64,000 nucleotides of DNA. Origin: Darksidea phi. Its lineage: Eukaryota; Ascomycota; Dothideomycetes; Pleosporales; Lentitheciaceae. This document shows positions 21,341 to 32,386 of this stretch, piece by piece. How positions within the stretch are numbered: the first letter of the stretch is position 1; every line of letters begins with the position of its first letter. The stretch is from contig JASJFT010000075.1 in assembly GCA_030770425.1 (NCBI GenBank), positions 62,001 to 126,000 on the forward strand, read 5' to 3'. The translations under genes were made by a program, and so were the position numbers. The notes under the pieces were generated by a model that saw nothing but the letters and a program-made list of their open reading frames with translations, had not been told where the DNA came from and made no database searches.

Positions 21341-22062
21341 CGGATATCAGATGTTGCGCGAGCGGGCGGAAGTATATGCTCTAGGCTTGCATGATTGCTG
21401 AGATTCTCCAACGATAAGGGCAGATTTGGAATGACTCCGCTAAGTTTCTTGTCCTTTCTTTCTTCGTACTGTGCCACTGCTTCTGTGTAGATGTAATGAA
21501 ATGAGGTGATGTAGCTCGCCAGCGATGCGCCAATGTTATGCAGATGAGAAGATTTGCAATTCTAGATTAGCAAGAGGCGGGCACCATTCCTCCTAAATTA
21601 TATACGGCTCCTAATCACCTTAGCTGACGACTCTCTGACCTGAAATGTTGTAGCAGGCGATGCAGACGTATAATGGAAGAAGGGACGCAATGAGCTGGTG
21701 ATGCTGAAGTGTCCATAGATCGAAGATAAGCGAGGTGGAAACAACATTCAAGTGAACTAAGACGTCCCGAGCTTGTCCCCATCGAATTACCGAATCCATC
21801 CCCCAGATCGTCTTCCACCTTAATCACTGTTTCCACTATAATCTGCCTTTGAACCTCTTTGACATAGACTTGTTTAGTTTGGATTTCCATGGTGGGAGTC
21901 TCTTTTGTAAGATGCCATAGATTTGTATTATAGCCATTTTTGGCTGCTACTGTATGTGTAGAAAGCTTGCATAGTCTTTATGACTAGGACGAGCGAAATC
22001 TGAATCTGTACATGTACATAACCTGCCTCTCCGTATACCATCTTCACATTGCTATCACCGCT
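21341..22062. other. Decayed, non-coding stretch
   Basis: Only short frames are present. A minus-strand stretch (21615-21890) may be the eroded 3' part of the membrane-protein relic to its right; no gene is called. Confidence 0.4.
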
Positions 22063-22414
22063 ACTTTGACCATTCCATGCGTTCCCCCTTCCACTCATGC
22101 CGCGACCGAGATGCCAACGAAGCGTGCAGCTTGCTAAGGATCCTGAACTCAGAACCCAACCTGACGGCGTAGACCGCCAATTTGTAGTGTTCTTACAGGA
22201 AGAAGAATAAGTCTGTAAGGCACGGCCCTATCAAACTATAGTCCAGCAGAATGATGAAGACGTTTATGCAGATGATGTATCAGAGGAGCTTGCGTCGAAG
22301 GGTGGTGTGGGCTACGAACGGTGCTCTCTCCTGGAGGAATCGCCGAGTTTCGCGGATGTAAATGAGTGATATGATGGCCACTTGAACGAAGAAGACGCTG
22401 AGTCCTATCTTGTC
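22063..22414 (-). pseudogene. Relic of a fungal multi-pass integral membrane protein (DUF7703-like)
   Basis: One minus-strand frame from about 22414 reads DKIGLSVFFVQVAIISLIYI, then RETRRFLQE. After a TGA it continues with CINVFIILLDYSLIG, and after a TAA with EHYKLAVYAVRLGSEFRILS. These are the membrane helices and the C-terminal (V)YAVKLxxEFxILN signature of a fungal membrane-protein family (DUF7703 in my recollection). The two in-frame stops sit where Arg (CGA) and Gln (CAA) would give TGA and TAA by C-to-T change, the expected RIP footprint. The N-terminal helices are not recognisable. Confidence 0.55.
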
Positions 22415-23726
22415 CTAGATTAGAAGCGTGCGGCCGAGCTATGCGATCTTGGATGGGTTGCGCTGGGGTTTAATCAGCATCGGCTCGGGTTTCCCTTCGA
22501 AGTTTTACGTACTCACTGCCACCAGACCAAAAACGACTGTCATAGCTTTTCGGACTTTTTGGTCAACCTCGAATACAGGATCACCGACTATAGAACTACG
22601 GACTACGCCCAAGTAACGATACTCGCAATTATCGAGCTATATAGTCCATCTAAACATCGAAAATCGACAGCGTGATTGCCAGGTTATAGACTACTCTCGA
22701 AATAGACGCTTCGCCGTGTGAACCTCGCAATAAGGCATATATTAAGCTCGATCGCGATATACCACGCAATACCGGCAAAAGCTGGCGGGGTAGGTACATA
22801 GGGAGCGTCGATATTCCTACGGTAGGCAGGCCTACGCTGTCGATATATATCCCAATTAGCGGACGAAGTATAGGCCTGCTTGAGACGTACAGGCAAATAT
22901 TTAACAAAGGCTTATTACTTAACACCTTACGAGCCATGTATTATAGCGATACTCCCGTATATCTAAGCTCGTATAAAAGGCATCGTCGTACTAACGCGGA
23001 GTAGTATAGAATCGGATAAGGGCTGGTTCGTTGACGCTTTGAAGACTATAGTAGTGTTCTATATCAAAAAAACCGCTTCTCGGAAGTTTACGCCCTTGAA
23101 TATTATCAGACCAAGTAGTCTGTAGGACGAGCCAAAAAAATTCAGCTAGTTCGTCGGACGTAGAATAACCTTGCGGCGAATACTAACAAGGCCTCCAGAG
23201 GGTCTTTAATAACTAACTAAATATATATATAGTACATCTCTCTCATTTTTTTTTCCCCCCCTATACTTAGTTAATTTTTCTACAGATACCCATGATATCC
23301 TCAATGCCTCCTTATTTAGCATATATATTGCGTTCTTGTTCGGCAGCACATATCATTACTCGTCGCCTCAATATTCGATGTTCGAAACATCACCTCGTCG
23401 TACCGTATATAGCTCTATAGCTATATTATCGTATGTAAGGTGGGGGTATAGTACCTCTACTGTGTACAAACTCCTACTGTGTTTCGTGCGGACCTTACAA
23501 AGAGACTCCCACTATGTAAATCTAATCCCACTCTGTTTCCTTGGAGACGCTACGTGTATGCCGCATACCTTCTACACATGCGTACCCTAGAAGTAATGGC
23601 TACCGACAAGGCCGCGACACATACCAAGCCTACGTCTAGGAGACATAGGCCATACATCGTATAGCTTGCAATTTGCGTGCGATATATTTATATTATATCC
23701 TGACGGAAGGCCGCACGGTATATATA
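22415..23726. other. Decayed region without a recognisable gene
   Basis: A plus-strand frame from about 22734 to 22998 (AYIKLDRDIPRNTGKSW onward) and a following one with DKGWFVDALKTIVVFYI are open over 50-90 codons and are broken by stops. I do not recognise them. Near 23225-23265 there is an AT-rich run with homopolymer T. Confidence 0.4.
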
Positions 23727-24206
23727 CTACACTCCCATCGGCGGTTTCGATGGCTTCAAGGTCCTCGTCACTGTCGTAAAATAAGTGTAGCCTCTTTCAT
23801 TTCTGTAATTCCGGATGCGCCTTGTAGGAACTAGGTAGACTCTTTTGTCGTATCTATACTTAGATCGCGGGACTGTGTCGTCTTCGTCGGAAGAATCCGT
23901 GTGGAAATTGGGCTCTTCCCCTTCCTCTTCCTCCTTCTCCTTCGCTTTCTCTTCCTCGGCTTTCTTCCTCTTTTCCTCCCCTTCCTCAGCTTGTCTTTGT
24001 TGTAGTCCTATTGTCAACAGTGCTTCTCGTGTAAACATGTCTTGCTTTTGAGCCTCCGGGTATGCGCAGTTGTCCTCGTCGCTTGAGTCATTGGTTTTCT
24101 CGGTAACCTCCTTGGTGCTTCCCTTATCCTGCAGACTTAGTCCCGCATGTCGCTGTTCGACGCAGCTTTGACAAGAGCAGCCCGAAGACTGTGAGAGCTC
24201 CCCCAA
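23727..24206 (-). CDS. Glu/Lys-rich open frame of unknown status
   Basis: A 159-codon frame is rich in Glu and Lys, with a coiled-coil-like run (RKKAEEEKAKEKEEEEGEE) and two copies of an acidic SSDED motif. It ends in a basic segment (YRYDKRVYLVPTRRIRNY). It lies just 3' of the GTPase relic on the same strand and could be its last exon or a separate decayed gene. Composition bias alone can keep such a frame open, so coding status is doubtful. Confidence 0.3.
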   Translation of the reverse strand: MGELSQSSGCSCQSCVEQRHAGLSLQDKGSTKEVTEKTNDSSDEDNCAYPEAQKQDMFTREALLTIGLQQRQAEEGEEKRKKAEEEKAKEKEEEEGEEPNFHTDSSDEDDTVPRSKYRYDKRVYLVPTRRIRNYRNERGYTYFTTVTRTLKPSKPPMGV

Positions 24207-24303
24207 GAGTCTCCCCTGATTGGTTACTACATCCGGTCAGTCGGCTTCTACATGGTATAGAAAGCGAGCTTTATGAAGCTCCGAATTGAGACCGGCTATA
24301 TGC

Positions 24304-25480
24304 TCACCTATAGATCGTTCGGGCATCCTGCTCTTCTCTTCTCCTTCGCTCAAGCTCCTCCCTCATTTGTGACTCATATCTTTCTTGAATATACCGAGCC
24401 TCTTCTTGCTGATCTTGTCTCTTCTTTTGCTCCTTTCTGAGCTGAGCCTCCAATCTCAGTCGGGCCTCTTCCCTTTCTTTTCTATCTCGCTCGCGCTCCG
24501 TTTCAAACAATCTCTGCTGTTGTTCGATTGTAGCTCTGAGCTCGGATTCAATCTTGTAGTAATTCTCCCTCAAATCCTGTGCCAGCTCATATTTCTCTGA
24601 AATACCATTAGCAAACCGGTCACTGAATACATAGCAATTCCCGTGGGAACGAGACATCTCCAGTTCACCGGTTACGAAAGGCCGCGGCAGAACTCACTTT
24701 TCCGGTTAGCTTCCCCAATTCCCTCCTTGAGCCCCTGCATTTACTCTTGGTGTTGTTTCTGAATCGCAACAAGGCCCTCGTTGACAAACTCGCCGGCTTC
24801 CGTGTTGACGATAGAACGACCATGCCATCTCCTGTTGGATGGGGATAGCAGTGAGTATGTGCGGGAGTAAGCAGCTCGCCGCCCCTTCTGCCGATGCCTT
24901 GTTGTCATAGTGCTTCATCATATTCGCACCATCCAAAATTATCGTCTTGAAGAAACCAGTGTTGTCGCGGAGCCGCGTGTCGCGGGTCTTCGCCTTGTCC
25001 AAATCATCCTCTTGCAGCATGTCCCACATTGTGGTGAGGAAGATTACATTTTTCATACTTTCTTCGCCTGTCAGCTTTCGAAAAAAGCTGCAGATTCTTT
25101 CTGGACGACCCGCCAAATCGTTCAGACCGGATTTCGTGAAGGTATATGAGGCCCGTGAGCAGCTTATTCTGATCGTACGAGTTCCGCAGCCAGGTAGCGA
25201 TCTTCTCGAGAATGTCACCGTCTCCACAATTGGTGTCATCAAATCCGGGGGTATCTACAAGAAGGATTTTCTGCCCATTGACCATGCATTGGACCTCCCT
25301 TACTTCTTGGGTCTCTGTCTTGATCATTAGTTGATGATGCTTGGCATACTTTGAAGGGCACAGTTACCGGACTCAAGCTCATGCCCGAGCTTGCGTGTAG
25401 TTAATCATAGCAAGGCGAGCTATGAACGAGGACTTTCCAGAGCCTGTTTTACCCATTACAGCGATGATCCTCTCATCCAT
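24304..25480 (-). pseudogene. P-loop GTPase with coiled-coil tail, disrupted
   Basis: The start at 25480 reads MDERIIAVMGKTGSGKSSFI, a Walker A motif. After an intron the frame gives ETQEVREVQCMVNG and the G3 motif VDTPGFDDT, then a conserved TGLIYLHEI. This is the AIG1-like GTPase family common in fungi and linked to NLR-like proteins. The frame breaks repeatedly: a shift between Walker A and GHELES (about 25405), a one-base shift in a T run near 25090 (RKNLQLF, then KLTGEESMKN), another shift near 24810, and a TAA after KQHQE near 24740. The tail, 24657-24304, is a long coiled coil (ETERERDRKEREEARLRLEA). Several independent lesions make a pseudogene more likely than sequencing error. Confidence 0.7.
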
Positions 25481-25646
25481 GGTCTGACTACTCGACGAAA
25501 TAGTACCAAAGGCATTTCGTAGAAATGGAGTCTGCCTGTCCTGCGGCACGTTCCATCCCGGAGGAGGGTTGCTATACGGGTTGTAGTACGCTATCGTCCA
25601 ATTTTAGGGTCAAGGTAATTCCAGAAGATGATTTGACGATGATAGA

Positions 25647-26274
25647 CTGATTTTAAATGCAGAAGGATGTGTTGTGAGGGCCGTTAACGAGAGGCTATAA
25701 AGCACCCGAAATTGACCAGCAAATGCGGCGAGGAAGAGCAACTGATATTTGGGCCCTAGGCTGCGTCTTCTTGGAACTCTGTACTGTCGCCACTGGAGAA
25801 AATACGATTGAAAGTCTCAACGAGCGACTCTGCGAAGACAGCCATTGTGAGCATCTAGCATTTTGCGATGTGCCTTACAATGTGTTTCAGTGGATTTGTC
25901 TCCTAGCGGTGCAACCTGGAAGAGAGCATTGGCTAGGAATCTGCATCCAGAAACTCCTACAACTTGTTTTTCTGATGCTTGATCCGGTTCAATCGTCCCG
26001 AGTGACCGCGCGCCAACTTATAGACCTTATAAGCGGCTCTGAAAATGGATACTTCAGGATCATAGCCACGTCCGCCTGCCGTCGATGCAAAGTCAACTCT
26101 CGGGCAGCTCCTGCTCATGATAGCCTGCATTCTACCTTTAAAACAGAACCTAATGGGAAGTTTCTTCTTCCAAATGGAGACGACCTTCCAGAAGAGGGGA
26201 CTGAGCTGTGGGATGCAGTGAAAAGGCGTTGGCTAACCAGTCACATTGGTTGGGAAGGGACACAGTCTTCTTGA
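25647..26274 (+). pseudogene. Protein kinase C-lobe fragment
   Basis: The frame after 25678 reads GPLTRGYKAPEIDQQM and then GRATDIWALGCVFLELCTV: the APE motif of subdomain VIII and the DxWxxG block of subdomain IX, followed by a C-lobe-like remainder. Just upstream, in another frame, LILNAEGCVV resembles the strand before the DFG motif. The DFG motif, activation loop, catalytic loop and whole N-lobe are missing. The gene therefore lost its core by deletion plus frameshift. It is divergent from the GTPase relic. Confidence 0.6.
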
Positions 26275-27392
26275 AGATATTGGAAACACCTAGATTGCGA
26301 TGGCCGCTACCATTGTCTTGCCGGCTCCTGGAATCCCGGGGGGAGGAGGGTTCCCTTGGCTTCATTGAGTCCCCTTGCCGCCTCGGTGTGCATCCAGGAA
26401 CCATTGACCTTTCCTTCCAGCCTATGCTTTGTGGTGTCGGATTGCTGAGCGGTGTAGTCTGTAGGCGATATCTAGTCTAGAAGGTGGCGATGCTTTGCGG
26501 AGCCTTGATCTTGTCGAATCTTATCTACTCCAGAATGGATAACGGGTATATGTTTTCGAACGAAGTTAGTGTCTTCCTTGATAGTTCTGATATTGCCTTT
26601 GATAGCTTGCGAAAGTTTGCTTGTATATATTAGCATGACCACCATACAACGCTAGTATGGAAGCTTACAAATGGTCTGCATGCAGCGCTATATCTACTAA
26701 CGTCTTTAATCGCTCTATTCGACCTATTATACCCGCTACCTCCTCTTTCTTAAACTTCTATATAAGCGCCCTCCGGCCTTCATTAGTTAACCGCTGTCTA
26801 TTGTCCCCGGCATTATGCGGCCAAGGACAATGTCTGGGGAAGGTTAGGGCGCCCAAAGCGGTCGCAAAGAAGGTCAAGTGGCAGTGGCGGGTTGGAGGTT
26901 TCTAGGATCCACAATACTAGCAACGAAGCTTCACGCTTTCAATCGCCGCAATTAAATGCTCAACGGTTCCTACAGTAGCGCTAAGCGAAGTGCTTCAGAT
27001 GGGGAACAAACAGACAATCTCACCTACACTCGTAAAACCATGTCGTCCAAGCCATTTTCGAACCGTCAGTTTTTCCACACACACCCGTACCGACTGCCAC
27101 TACGCAATTCGGAGGTTATAGTGAGGAGACAAGCGATGAGGCGGTGAGTTCAGAGGTTCACGGCAGTGTCTCACCTTCACCGCGCCCCCTCGCCCCAATC
27201 AAACAAACAAACACCGAGAAAAAGGAAAACCACCATCACCTACCTCCGCTTGCCCCCTACAAAACTCCCCGACCCCAAACCCCAAATCTTGACTCTACGA
27301 CTCTATCCATCCCCTCGTAAGCCACCCACTCCACCACGCCTCTCTATCCACTGCCGTACTAACCACTTACCCAGACTCCCCACCGCCTAAAA
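26275..27392. other. Gene-poor stretch
   Basis: About 1.1 kb with short frames only. The right end, about 27000-27392, is the promoter and a pyrimidine/A-rich leader of the gene at 27393. Confidence 0.4.
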
Positions 27393-28019
27393 ATGTGCCA
27401 CTACTACAGAAAACTCCACACCTGCAACTGCATGTCAAAAGTGCACCTCCAAATGTGCCACGCGGGCGTCGTCACATCGACCGTGTGCCAACCCCTCCCG
27501 GAGCCCCCCAACGACCCCTCGCAATGCCGCAAGTCCTTCTTCATGTGCTACGACTGCATCCGCAACGAGGCGCGCGCCGAGCTCGAGAAGAAATTACGTC
27601 CCAAGGCCGCTGAAGAGCAGGACCATGGCACGGGCGGAGAGGCACGTGATAGGATGAGTGAGCAGCGGGAGGGGAACGAGCAGGTCAGGCGGGAGCAAGT
27701 GGAGGCGGAGGCGGAGCATGTGAAGAAAGATGGAGGGCCGTGGACTGATGCGGGATTTGCTCGCAAGAAGGGCCGTAGGGGTGGTGCCGGTGCCGGTGCT
27801 GGTGGCACATCTTCCAGACTTAACCCGCCGTGGTCCGCGCCGCCCGTTCCTGGCTACAGCATGAGCAGGAAGATGGGCGAGTTCGCCAAGGAGCAGCAGC
27901 AGCCCAACACGACTGCCGGAGTAGATGTCGGTGGAAGGGCGGGAGTCTGGGGACGGTCGTCGAATGTGGCGTCGAAGAAGTCTACGGGCAATAACGAGAG
28001 GAATGGATGGAAGAAGTGA
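27393..28019 (+). CDS. Cys-rich N-terminal protein, MCxYY type (208 aa)
   Basis: A single-exon frame starts MCHYYRKLHTCNCMSKVHLQ, giving a dense Cys/His pattern in the first 50 residues (C2, C11, C13, C22, C32, C45, C52, C55), suggestive of zinc binding. The rest is low complexity: Glu/Arg/Gln-rich, then Gly/Ala/Ser-rich with Trp (GPWTDAGFARKKGRRGG). The gene at 28456-29112 on the opposite strand begins in the same way (MCTYY) and has the same Cys-rich head plus disordered tail. The two are probably related. Function is unknown. Confidence 0.62.
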   Translation: MCHYYRKLHTCNCMSKVHLQMCHAGVVTSTVCQPLPEPPNDPSQCRKSFFMCYDCIRNEARAELEKKLRPKAAEEQDHGTGGEARDRMSEQREGNEQVRREQVEAEAEHVKKDGGPWTDAGFARKKGRRGGAGAGAGGTSSRLNPPWSAPPVPGYSMSRKMGEFAKEQQQPNTTAGVDVGGRAGVWGRSSNVASKKSTGNNERNGWKK

Positions 28020-28455
28020 GGAGATGGAAGATGGGGATTGGAGTGCATGGTTTTGATAGGCGATGGCGAGACTATATTGGGTTACTTGAGACAGAGATGG
28101 GGAGATGAGATGGGAGATCGGTAGTACCTTTCCCAGGCTTGTTTGTGGAGATCTTTTATCCACCCAAATATGGCTCACTGTCATAGAGTATCATAAGTTA
28201 AAACTTGACATGCAAATGTTTCACTGTCTGACCAGCCCGGATAAGCTTTACCTAGTAGGATGTGCAAAGGTGTCTAGAGGCTTTTGTCCTAGGACTGTAC
28301 TGCAACCTCTCGGCTACCGCTCTAAACCGGCCCGAGAGTGACTTCTCCGGACCGTATTCATCTCAAATCAAGTACTCTTCACCTGCTCCTTAGGGTCTTC
28401 TTTACTTCCTCCCACCACTCTTAGCCGTCTCTATTGGCTCCGATCTGGGAACAGC
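28020..28455. other. Intergenic between convergent MCxYY genes
   Basis: About 435 bp; nothing recognised. Confidence 0.45.
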
Positions 28456-29112
28456 CTAGCCACCGAAGTTGCTCATGCCGCCCCACACCCAATCGTCCTC
28501 GTCTTCGAGCTTCATGACAGGATTGGCCGGAATCTGGTCATCCACCATCCTGCCGTTATTGGTGCCGGTATACACATATCCACTAGCAGCCGTCCTACTG
28601 CTCCGAGCCCTCTGCTCATGTGCCCACGCGGCCCGTAGTCTCGCCTCGAGATCGTTCTGCTCTCCTTGACCGCCGGATATCCCACCTCCGCTGACCAAAA
28701 AGGTCGGATCAACCGTGTCCACATCGCCCGCCCTCTCCCACCCACCATACACATCTTCTCTTCCACTTCCACTTCCGCCCTCACACTCCGCATAAGTTCT
28801 AATCCCGTTGCTACTTCCAATTCCCATCCCAACCCCTCCAGCCCTCGCACTCTTTCCACTCCCAATTCCCCCTTTGACTTCCTTAGCCCAAGTATCAAAC
28901 CCCGTCTGCGGCCCCGGCACTAGTCCTCTCTTGACCTTACACGGCATACACTCGTCATTTAGCTCCCCCTTCAGATAATACTTGTCGCCGCACTCGATCG
29001 GATAAAACGCTGTGCCGCCGTTCTGGCCCGTATGAGTGTGTCCTGAGCGTGGACAGCGGTGTGAGGTTTGTATGTGGCCGCACTTGTAGTGGAGTGTGTA
29101 GTATGTGCACAT
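28456..29112 (-). CDS. Cys-rich N-terminal protein, MCxYY type (218 aa)
   Basis: A single-exon frame from ATG 29112. The N-terminus (MCTYYTLHYKCGHIQTSHRC) carries Cys/His spacing typical of a small zinc site, continuing with IECGDKYYLKGELNDECMPCKV. The C-terminal two thirds are Gly/Ser-rich and disordered, ending in an acidic/aromatic patch (EDEDDWVWGGMSNFGG). It is convergent with the similar gene at 27393-28019; both start MCxYY and lack other domains. Likely a local or ancient duplicate pair; role unknown. Confidence 0.65.
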   Translation of the reverse strand: MCTYYTLHYKCGHIQTSHRCPRSGHTHTGQNGGTAFYPIECGDKYYLKGELNDECMPCKVKRGLVPGPQTGFDTWAKEVKGGIGSGKSARAGGVGMGIGSSNGIRTYAECEGGSGSGREDVYGGWERAGDVDTVDPTFLVSGGGISGGQGEQNDLEARLRAAWAHEQRARSSRTAASGYVYTGTNNGRMVDDQIPANPVMKLEDEDDWVWGGMSNFGG

Positions 29113-29646
29113 TATGACGTGCGACGAGGCGTCTGTTGGTGTGGATGGCTTGGTGAGGGTTGGAGGTCCGGGAAGGTGCGGCGTGAGTGTGGTAGACGGA
29201 GGGAAGCGCGATGATTATTGTTGTGCGGACTGTGTTTGGGTTGGCTATTGCGAGCGAGAGTCGCGAAGGTGGAACGAAGGTGTCCAAGTGACAGTGAAAG
29301 AGCATGGCGCAGCTGATTTCCAATGTTGCTTGTGAGCCCCCATCGGATCCTGTCTGGTGCAACTGAATGTGACATTGCGAGGTCGCTATTCACTAGAAAA
29401 TGCTTCATGGACAGACTTGTCAGCGCGTAAAAGATATAAATCATTCGTATTACAGGGTATACCCACGGCCTAAGGAAACAGACCATAACAGAAGAGCGCC
29501 TACCCAAAGGTCCCAACCCTCCATGTCCTATAACATGGCCATATCGATCCCGATAACTTGTCCCAGTAGCGACACTCATGAAATGAGGAGGTTAATATAT
29601 ACAATGAATTGAAAATGAGACCGAGGTCTACGTGGTAAGACATGGA
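29113..29646. other. Intergenic
   Basis: About 530 bp between the start of the MCxYY gene and the 3' end of the glutaredoxin gene. Nothing recognised. Confidence 0.45.
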
Positions 29647-30491
29647 TCAGACGGCTCGCCTCCTCCGGTGACGCATCTCCGTTTGCACCTGCCGCCGCTC
29701 GGCCTGCACAACACGACTGCCGGCCATGCGCTTCACCGTGTCGAGCAGTTTGTCTGTGCTGTCTAACTCCTCGATTTGGTCACCGCCGCCAATGCTCTTC
29801 CCTAGTATGAGGATGTTGGGTACGGTTCTTCTGCCGGTTTTCTTTCCGAGTATGTCTTGCAGCTTCGGGCCTAGCGGATGCTCGTCCAACTCGACGACGT
29901 AGGGCTCGGGGACGAGGTTGTATTTGTCTAAGAGGATGTGCTTCGCTTTCTTCGAGTGGGGACAGAACGTCTTGGAGAAGATGATTACTGAAACGTGTGT
30001 TAGCAGAGCTCAGCAAGGGAAGAAGTGTCGCGTGACTTACTTGGACTCCTTTTGAGGATCGCATTGAGCTCGACTTCGGCTTCGTGGTCCTCTGGTGACT
30101 CAGGCTCTTTGTTGGCTAGCTTGTCGCGTGGCCTGCCCCCCACGGTGGCCACGCCTTGTACAGGACCTGTCTTGTCGCCGTCCTTGACAATCTTTCTTCC
30201 ACCGACGGCTATTTGTGGTCCGCTTCCTTCCACCGACTCGAAGTATTTCTGGTTCTTCTTCTCCGCCGAGTCCTTCGCTGCGTTCTCGGCGGCCTTCAGT
30301 CGCGAACTGACGTCATCAAAGTCGCGTTGTCGCGTCGCGTCCTGGTACTGCTTTGTGTTCAGAGCTTCCTGCGTCTTGAGATAGAATGCCGAGTTTCGCG
30401 TCTGCCGTGATGAAGTCGTCATGTAGAGCGTCAAGACCACCACGAGAACGAAAAGGAGTCCAAAGACCCTCATTCTCCTTTGAGAGGGCAT
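29647..30491 (-). CDS. Membrane-anchored glutaredoxin (Grx6/Grx7-like)
   Basis: Exons 30491-30041 and 29987-29647 give 263 residues; the intron is 53 nt (GTAAGT, GCTAAC, TTTCAG). A single N-terminal signal-anchor (VFGLLFVLVVVLTLYM) is followed by a charged stalk and the glutaredoxin fold. The active site is FSKTFCPHSKKAK, a CPHS motif. Downstream conserved pieces are VVELDEHPLG, the cis-Pro TVPNILI and GGGDQIEELDS. This type II topology places the catalytic domain in the ER/Golgi lumen, as for yeast Grx6 and Grx7. CPHS differs from the CPYS/CSYS motifs of those yeast proteins and lacks the second active-site Cys, so the chemistry should be monothiol. Confidence 0.9.
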
Positions 30492-32007
30492 GGTGGCGGG
30501 TGCGAGGTTCGTGAGGCCGAGACAAGGGCGGGCAAGCAGCAGTTATGCGGCGGGATAGGTTGTCAAGCTGCGACTTGGATATACTGGCTAAAGCTGGAGG
30601 CTGTAAACGGGACACAGCACAGCTTTTATTCGCGGATGCTAGGCCCAAGGGCCTGAATTGGCGAGGTTTTGAGTTCAGAGCGGATATTTAAGACCGGGCG
30701 TTGGGCGGCCAGTCGGCGGGGGCGGAAGCGAAGAGCAATGCGCCTGGCTCGTATATTAGAGTTATAATAGCTCTCGAAGCTATCGCTGTGATCGCATAGG
30801 AGTATTCAGTAGATTCTGCAGGCGCAGGAGCGGAACGGGGGTGTTCTTTTGAAGGGTGCGCGGGGACAGCCTCGCGTTGGTCGTGATGGTGATTCAAGGA
30901 ATGCAAGGCTGAGCTTGGCCATCGTGGCGTCACCTGCCGGTCATCGAGCCAGGAGCCGTCGCACCCGGCCCTTCTCTCTGCGTTTCAAACCGCCAAAAGA
31001 CGGCCCAGGACAGCTGCTAGCCTAGAAGACGTGGCCTGGTGCGCCGTTGGCCATGGCCGGTACGCTGCACGCTTCGGAAAAGACTACGGTCGGCCCAGGG
31101 CGGCCCCATCGGGGTTGTTCATCATTATGTTTGTTACAAGGCACACTTTCGGCAAGGCACCACCACTCCACTCTGCATTTCCGCCAACGTTGCTGCCTAG
31201 ACTATGTAAGCCATGTGTCTCGATAGAATGCAATCCCTTCGCCCGGGATTCCTCTGCGCCGATCCCTGCGTTGGCCATGTGCACTAGTTCAATCAGAAGT
31301 CGATGCGCGTGTCGGCGAGCCAGGTCGGTTCGTGTTGCTTCGCGTACGGGTTGAATGGGCGTATAGCCCGCCGATATGCCTCTCTTGCTTAGAATATCAC
31401 CTATGTAAGAACCAGAAGCTTTCATATTTTCAACCACTCTAATTATTGTGGAAACTGTAGAAAAGTGCATAACTCCGCCAGCCCATTGTTTCCCGTCGCG
31501 CTGAGCGGCAGAAAGCTTCGAATCGCGGCTGTGTAACAGCAGGCTTAGGCTACTGTACAGGAGGCTATTGCGGCGTAGAGGGTTTATGGAGCGTAAATAG
31601 ACGTTAAGCTTAGCAGTCTACGTAGCGGGCGGAATTGGATAATTAGTCCTAAATATAATCGAACATATTAGCTCCTATAAGCTAATCTAAACGGAGCTTC
31701 GCTTTAATAGATAGGAGCTACGTACGAAGCGCGAGGGGCTTCCTATTAAAGTAAGACGGATCTAGAAGGTAAGAACAGGACGGAGAGACTAGAGACTAGA
31801 GAGCGGCGTAGAGTAATACTAGCTCTGTATACTAGTTCTAGAGCTAGGACTAAGAGGCGGAGAGATCTAATTAGAGCGACTAAAGTTCGACGCGCTGGTT
31901 CTAGAGCTCCTGCTGTAACTGCTATACGAGCATGGCAATCGGGGTCTGATTCTGGCCGGACATGATTCCGGGGACTGACTGGCTGGCTGGCTGGTTGACC
32001 TATCTAC
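30492..32007. other. Gene-poor, repeat-like region
   Basis: About 1.5 kb without a convincing gene. From about 31550 the sequence becomes repetitive in character (GAGAGACTAGAGACTAGAGA near 31780, GGCT tandem near 31980), consistent with transposon debris. Confidence 0.4.
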
Positions 32008-32222
32008 TGTAAGGGGGTGACCCCGTCCTCACTACACAGCTGACTGCGCACGGAGAGTCCGACTATAACAGTGCGAGGAGAAACGAATAGATAGGTGAGG
32101 AACTGAACCCTGCGGAGCAGCCTCCTAATATACTAGCTATCGGAGCGGAACAACCCGCTCCGGGCGACACTGAACGACAGCTCCGTACACTACGGAGCGC
32201 GAATGGGCCTCAGCCCATTACA
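32008..32222 (+). mobile_element. Probable solo LTR
   Basis: 215 bp begin TGTAAGGGGGTGACCCCG and end CAGCCCATTACA, giving the TG..CA ends and the short inverted TGTAA/TTACA termini of retrotransposon LTRs. The interior (GCTCCGTACACTACGGAGCG) has small inverted repeats. No reverse transcriptase or integrase frame is found on either side, and no second LTR is seen. A clear 5-bp target duplication is not present (TCTAC left, CTAGG right), so the call is tentative. Confidence 0.45.
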
Positions 32223-32386
32223 CTAGGAAACGCATAGATATATTCTAACATAGAATACCTACCTACGTTATAATATATACGACATTAGGTATAAGACGCT
32301 TTTTTTTATTCCTATAGTAAATTTATGACATTTGTCCTTCATGTTTGACAATAGTCCACATCCCCGCGTAGTTCTTTTTAGGTATA

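Noticed and set aside
31084..31470. 128-codon minus-strand frame
   Set aside because: No domain, no signal and no recognisable order; it lies in a region of repeat debris.
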